From assembly GCA_003244035.1 (NCBI GenBank), contig QHBV01000128.1:1-17408 (forward strand): a stretch of 17,408 bases of DNA, read 5' to 3'. Position 1 is the first letter of the stretch. Every line of letters starts with the position of its first letter. A program made the position numbers and the translations under genes. The notes under the pieces are model-generated. The model saw only the letters and a program-made list of their open reading frames with translations. It ran no database searches and was not told the DNA's origin. Shown piece by piece: positions 14,441-17,408 of this stretch. The DNA is from Solirubrobacterales bacterium (GTDB lineage Bacteria; Actinomycetota; Thermoleophilia; Solirubrobacterales; Solirubrobacteraceae).

Positions 14441-15789
14441 CAGTATCCCGGCGCCTGTGCCTCCCCACGCAGCACACGCCGCAGCAGGTGCAGCGCCACC
14501 GTCGTCGCACGGTCACGGATGTCGACGCGACCACCCGCGAGCCGAACGCTACGCGTGATTCGCTCGCCGTCGCGGACGGCCACAGAGAAGCACACGAGTC
14601 CGACCGGCTTCTCCTCGGTCCCCCCCGCCGGCCCCGCGATCCCGGTGACTCCCACGCCGACATCGGCCTGAAACCGTCCGATCGCACCAAGCGCGAGCGC
14701 CTCGGCCACGTCGTTCGAGACCGCCCCACGGCGCTCGATCAGTCCTTCGCCGACCCCGAGCAGGGCTGATTTGGCCTCGTTGGAGTACGCGACCACGCCA
14801 CCGGCGAAGTAGCCCGATGACCCCGGGAGGTCGGTCAGCCGCGCCGCCAGCAGCCCGCCGGTGCATGACTCCGCGACCGCAATCCTGCGGTCGTGAAGGA
14901 GCGAAGCCACCTGGTCGTCGACCGTCGAGCCGTCGCTGGAGAACAGCATGTCGGCGTGGCGGGATGCGATGAAATCGATCAGGGCGTCGTAGTCCGGCTG
15001 GCCAGCAGGCTCATAGCGAGTCGCGACCTCGATCTCACCGCGGCGCAGGCAGGTCGTGATCTCGAGCGCCTCGAGCGACAGCCCGGCCGCTTGGGCCGCC
15101 CGCAGCGTGCTCGCGATCTCCGACTCGGGGATCCCGAACAGGCGTACGATTCCCATGCGGAAAACGTTTGCGCCGGCGACCGCCGCGCGGAACGCCTCGG
15201 TGTCCTTCGCTCGCTCCCACATCGGCTGAAGCTCGCGCGGCGGGCCGGGGAGCACGACCACGGTGGGGCCCGCGCCGTGCGGCGCCGGCACCACCAATCC
15301 GGGTGCGGTTCCAATCGGGTCGAGCACGGTTGCCCCCTCCGGGATCACCGCCTGCTTGCGATTCGACGCGAGGATGGCCTGCGGATCGAGCGCGGGCCAG
15401 CGGTTGGTCATCGTGCGGAGGATCTCCGCGATCTTCCGCTGCAGTCGCTCGTCGAGCACCATCCTACGACCGCAGAAGCGCCCGACGACCTCGGCCGTGA
15501 GGTCATCGGCGGTGGGACCGAGCCCGCCGCTTGTCACGATCAGCGCCATCCCCTCGGCAGCCATGAACTTCAGTGCGGCGAGGAGGTCATCGGGCCGATC
15601 GCCGACGATCTGGATCGACGCCGCGTCGACGCCGGTCTGCCGCAGGCGCTCGGAGAGCCATGGACCGTTGCGATCGGAGATGATCCCGGTCAGAACCTCG
15701 GTGCCCGTGATCAGGATTCCGGCCCGAACGCTGCCCGGCTGGACGAAGGCCGCGGGCCCGGCGCCACCGCGTCGACCCGCGCCGCTCAT
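14440..15789 (-). CDS. cinA: CinA family protein: competence/damage-inducible protein and NMN amidohydrolase
   Basis: A 449-aa two-domain protein. Residues about 20-190 are a MoCF/CinA N-terminal domain (AGILITGTEVLTGIISDRNG, VTSGGLGPTADDLTAEVVGRF, VVVLPGPPRELQPMW), associated with ADP-ribose pyrophosphatase activity. Residues about 290-449 are the CinA C-terminal domain (AVAESCTGGLLAARLTDLPG, FAGGVVAYSNEAKSALLGV, GVTGIAGPAGGTEEKPVGLV), known in homologues to deamidate nicotinamide mononucleotide in NAD recycling. The first 20 residues are a Gly/Ala-rich extension, kept because no other start codon precedes AGILITG. The ATG overlaps the RodZ-like stop by 3 nt (ATGA). Confidence 0.95.
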   Translation of the reverse strand: MSGAGRRGGAGPAAFVQPGSVRAGILITGTEVLTGIISDRNGPWLSERLRQTGVDAASIQIVGDRPDDLLAALKFMAAEGMALIVTSGGLGPTADDLTAEVVGRFCGRRMVLDERLQRKIAEILRTMTNRWPALDPQAILASNRKQAVIPEGATVLDPIGTAPGLVVPAPHGAGPTVVVLPGPPRELQPMWERAKDTEAFRAAVAGANVFRMGIVRLFGIPESEIASTLRAAQAAGLSLEALEITTCLRRGEIEVATRYEPAGQPDYDALIDFIASRHADMLFSSDGSTVDDQVASLLHDRRIAVAESCTGGLLAARLTDLPGSSGYFAGGVVAYSNEAKSALLGVGEGLIERRGAVSNDVAEALALGAIGRFQADVGVGVTGIAGPAGGTEEKPVGLVCFSVAVRDGERITRSVRLAGGRVDIRDRATTVALHLLRRVLRGEAQAPGY

Positions 15790-16550
15790 TTGCACGTCGG
15801 TTGCCGTGCGAGCGGGAGCGGGCGGTTCCCGCTGGGCGAGAGCAGGAACCCGATCGACGTCGTCGAGGGAGCCACCTTCACGAGCGAACCGTCGACCTTC
15901 ATCTGCACAGAGTTGTTGCCGAGCGTCAGCAGCAGCTTCCCGGCCGTCGCGGTCGGGATCGTCTGGCCCGGGCTGAAGATCTGGCCGGGAATCAGCTTCG
16001 TGCCGGCGCCGTCGACCAGGCAGACATAGACGGGGCCGGTGGGCACCAGGTGGAGCTTGACGACCCTGGGTCGCCTCACCACCGGCGTTGTGGCAGTTCC
16101 CGCGCGATGCACCCGTCGCGCCCTCGGCTGCCCGGAGCCTGCGCGCACCCCTGCGGGCGGAGAGGACTTGTTGCCAAGCGTCCCGAGGAAGTACAGCGCG
16201 ACGACCACGGCAACCAGCACGACTCCGATGATCGCCCACGGCGGCAGCACGGACCCGCGGGGGATCCGCTGCCGCTCGCGAGGGACCGCCACCGGCCGGG
16301 GCTCGAGCTCAGCCGGACCCTCGTAGCGACGCCTGAACTCGTCGATCAGCAGGCGGCTGTCGAGACCGAGGAAGTCGCCATAGGTGCGTAGGAAGCTCTT
16401 GACGTAGACAGGCCCCGGGAGCAGATCCCAGTCCTCGTTCTCGATCGCCCGCAGATACTTCGCTCGGATCTTGGTGCGCTCCTCGACATCGCTGAGATCG
16501 ATCCTTGCTCGCATCCGAGCATCTCGCAAGCTTGAGCCGATCTCAGCCAT
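15786..16550 (-). CDS. RodZ-like helix-turn-helix membrane protein
   Basis: A 254-aa protein of RodZ-type layout. An N-terminal cytoplasmic HTH (about 3-75: IGSSLRDARMRARIDLSDVEERTKIRAKYLRAIENEDWDLLPGPVY in part, then VKSFLRTYGDFLGLD) is followed by a proline/arginine linker, one transmembrane helix (about 104-124, WAIIGVVLVAVVVALYFLG), a low-complexity basic linker, and an extracytoplasmic DUF4115-like beta domain (about 160-254). RodZ links MreB to the cell-shape machinery in rods; in actinobacteria the role is less clear. It lies 12 nt after ftsK and overlaps cinA. Confidence 0.88.
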   Translation of the reverse strand: MAEIGSSLRDARMRARIDLSDVEERTKIRAKYLRAIENEDWDLLPGPVYVKSFLRTYGDFLGLDSRLLIDEFRRRYEGPAELEPRPVAVPRERQRIPRGSVLPPWAIIGVVLVAVVVALYFLGTLGNKSSPPAGVRAGSGQPRARRVHRAGTATTPVVRRPRVVKLHLVPTGPVYVCLVDGAGTKLIPGQIFSPGQTIPTATAGKLLLTLGNNSVQMKVDGSLVKVAPSTTSIGFLLSPSGNRPLPLARQPTCK

Positions 16551-16562
16551 CGCAAGCCAAGG

Positions 16563-17408
16563 CTAGTCCTCGTGATCGCCGCCGGCGGGCGCCTCGCCCT
16601 GCTTCTGAGAGGCGCCCCCCTCGGCCTCCGCCAGATGCGAGAGGATTCGCGCGACGTCGCCCTCGGCGATCAGCACCTGACGGGGCTTCGAGCCCTCGTA
16701 GCCCGAGATGATCCCGCGTCGCTCGAGCATGTCGATCAGCCGTCCCGCGCGCGTGTAGCCGAGCCGTAACCGGCGCTGGAGCATCGAGGTCGAAGCGGTG
16801 CCCATCTGGGCGACGAGCGCGATCGCCTGATCGAGCAACGGGTCCTCGTCGGGGTGGAGCTCGGCCTCATTCGAATCTCCCGTGCCGTCCTCCCCGACGA
16901 CCTCCTCCAGCAGTTCCTCGTGGAGCTCGGGCTCGCCCTGGCACCGCCAGGCATCGGTCAGGTCGGCGATCTGCTGCTCGTCGATGTAGGCGCCCTGGAT
17001 CCGCTGCAGCTTGGAGCTGCCGGTCGGCGAGAACAGCATGTCTCCCTGCCCGAGTAGGGACTCGGCACCGTTGTGGTCGAGGATCACCCGCGAGTCGGTC
17101 TGGCTCGAGACCGCGAACGCGATCCGCGAGGGCACGTTCGCCTTGATCATCCCGGTGATCACGTCCACGCGGGGGGACTGGGTCGCGAGCACCAGATGGA
17201 TGCCGACCGCCCGTGCCTTCTGTGCGAGGCGGATGATCGAGTCCTCGACGTCGGCCGGAGCGACCATCATCAGGTCCGCGAGCTCGTCGATCACGCACAG
17301 GATGTAGGGCAGCGGCGCCTCTCCCCGCTGCTCGCGCGCACGATTGAGCTCGGGCAGCGAGCGTGTCCGCGCGAGCGACATTGTTCCGTAGCGCTGCTCC
17401 ATCTCCTT
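16563..17408 (-). CDS. ftsK: DNA translocase FtsK, C-terminal part (cut by window edge)
   Basis: Septal DNA pump that hexamerises on DNA and clears and orients chromosome ends at division. The visible 281 residues begin KEMEQRYG, inside the RecA-like motor. The Walker B region YILCVIDELADLMMVAPADVE follows, then RLAQKARAVGIHLVLATQSPRVDVITG, NVPSRIAFAVSSQTDSRVILD and GAESLLGQGDMLF. After an acidic linker comes the gamma winged helix (DQAIALVAQMGTASTSMLQRRL, YTRAGRLIDMLERRGIISGYEG), which reads KOPS-type DNA sites. Walker A and the membrane domain are off the right edge. The frame is open to the last base. Confidence 0.96.
   Translation of the reverse strand, partial: KEMEQRYGTMSLARTRSLPELNRAREQRGEAPLPYILCVIDELADLMMVAPADVEDSIIRLAQKARAVGIHLVLATQSPRVDVITGMIKANVPSRIAFAVSSQTDSRVILDHNGAESLLGQGDMLFSPTGSSKLQRIQGAYIDEQQIADLTDAWRCQGEPELHEELLEEVVGEDGTGDSNEAELHPDEDPLLDQAIALVAQMGTASTSMLQRRLRLGYTRAGRLIDMLERRGIISGYEGSKPRQVLIAEGDVARILSHLAEAEGGASQKQGEAPAGGDHED

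Noticed and set aside
14893..16029. Plus-strand open frame of 378 codons
   Set aside because: Antisense to cinA and the RodZ-like gene; Arg/Ala-rich translation without motifs.

Overview
The window is a piece of a high-GC bacterial chromosome, visibly around 70% GC with strong G/C bias at third codon positions. The gene content points to Actinomycetota: GTG starts, leaderless-looking promoters, a DrrAB-type exporter, a ribbon-helix-helix gene next to a DUF4097 gene, and ftsK, a RodZ-like gene, cinA and thpR in line. My recollection of similar small proteins and gene orders suggests Thermoleophilia (Solirubrobacterales), but that placement is inference. No rRNA, tRNA, CRISPR array, insertion sequence or phage gene was recognised.

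Left end (1-2742): the 5' part of ilvB (acetolactate synthase large subunit) runs off the left edge on the minus strand. A plus-strand run of small genes follows: a 74-aa hypothetical protein, a membrane-associated protein whose N-terminus lacks a normal start codon, a weak 60-aa ORF, a 64-aa membrane hairpin protein, and a 105-aa membrane plus zinc-ribbon protein. The last of these ends inside the 3' end of gatB.

Centre (2702-8936): gatC-gatA-gatB, the tRNA-dependent amidotransferase, is a translationally coupled minus-strand unit headed by an OsmF/ProX-like substrate-binding lipoprotein whose stop lies 3 nt before gatC. A 12-helix MFS transporter diverges from the lipoprotein gene and converges on a RibD-C/dihydrofolate-reductase-like oxidoreductase.

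Accessory module (8352-13256, minus strand): a ribbon-helix-helix (HicB-like) regulator is followed by a DUF4097 beta-repeat protein, a DrrA-like ABC ATPase and a DrrB-like permease, the last three overlapping by 4 nt. Next come a MerR/TipAS-type regulator with its own 19-bp-spacer promoter, and the RibD-C-like oxidoreductase. Two operator-like sites stand out. One is a set of four ATGGCAC/GTGCCAT half-sites over the RHH promoter and start codon. The other is a CCTGAC-N5-GTCAGG palindrome inside the MerR promoter spacer. The module looks like a sensed and autoregulated export or envelope-stress unit.

Right end (13332-17408, minus strand): ftsK (3' part only), a RodZ-like HTH/membrane protein, cinA and thpR form a tight unit, followed by a small four-helix membrane protein. 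recA, which often follows cinA in bacteria, is not here.
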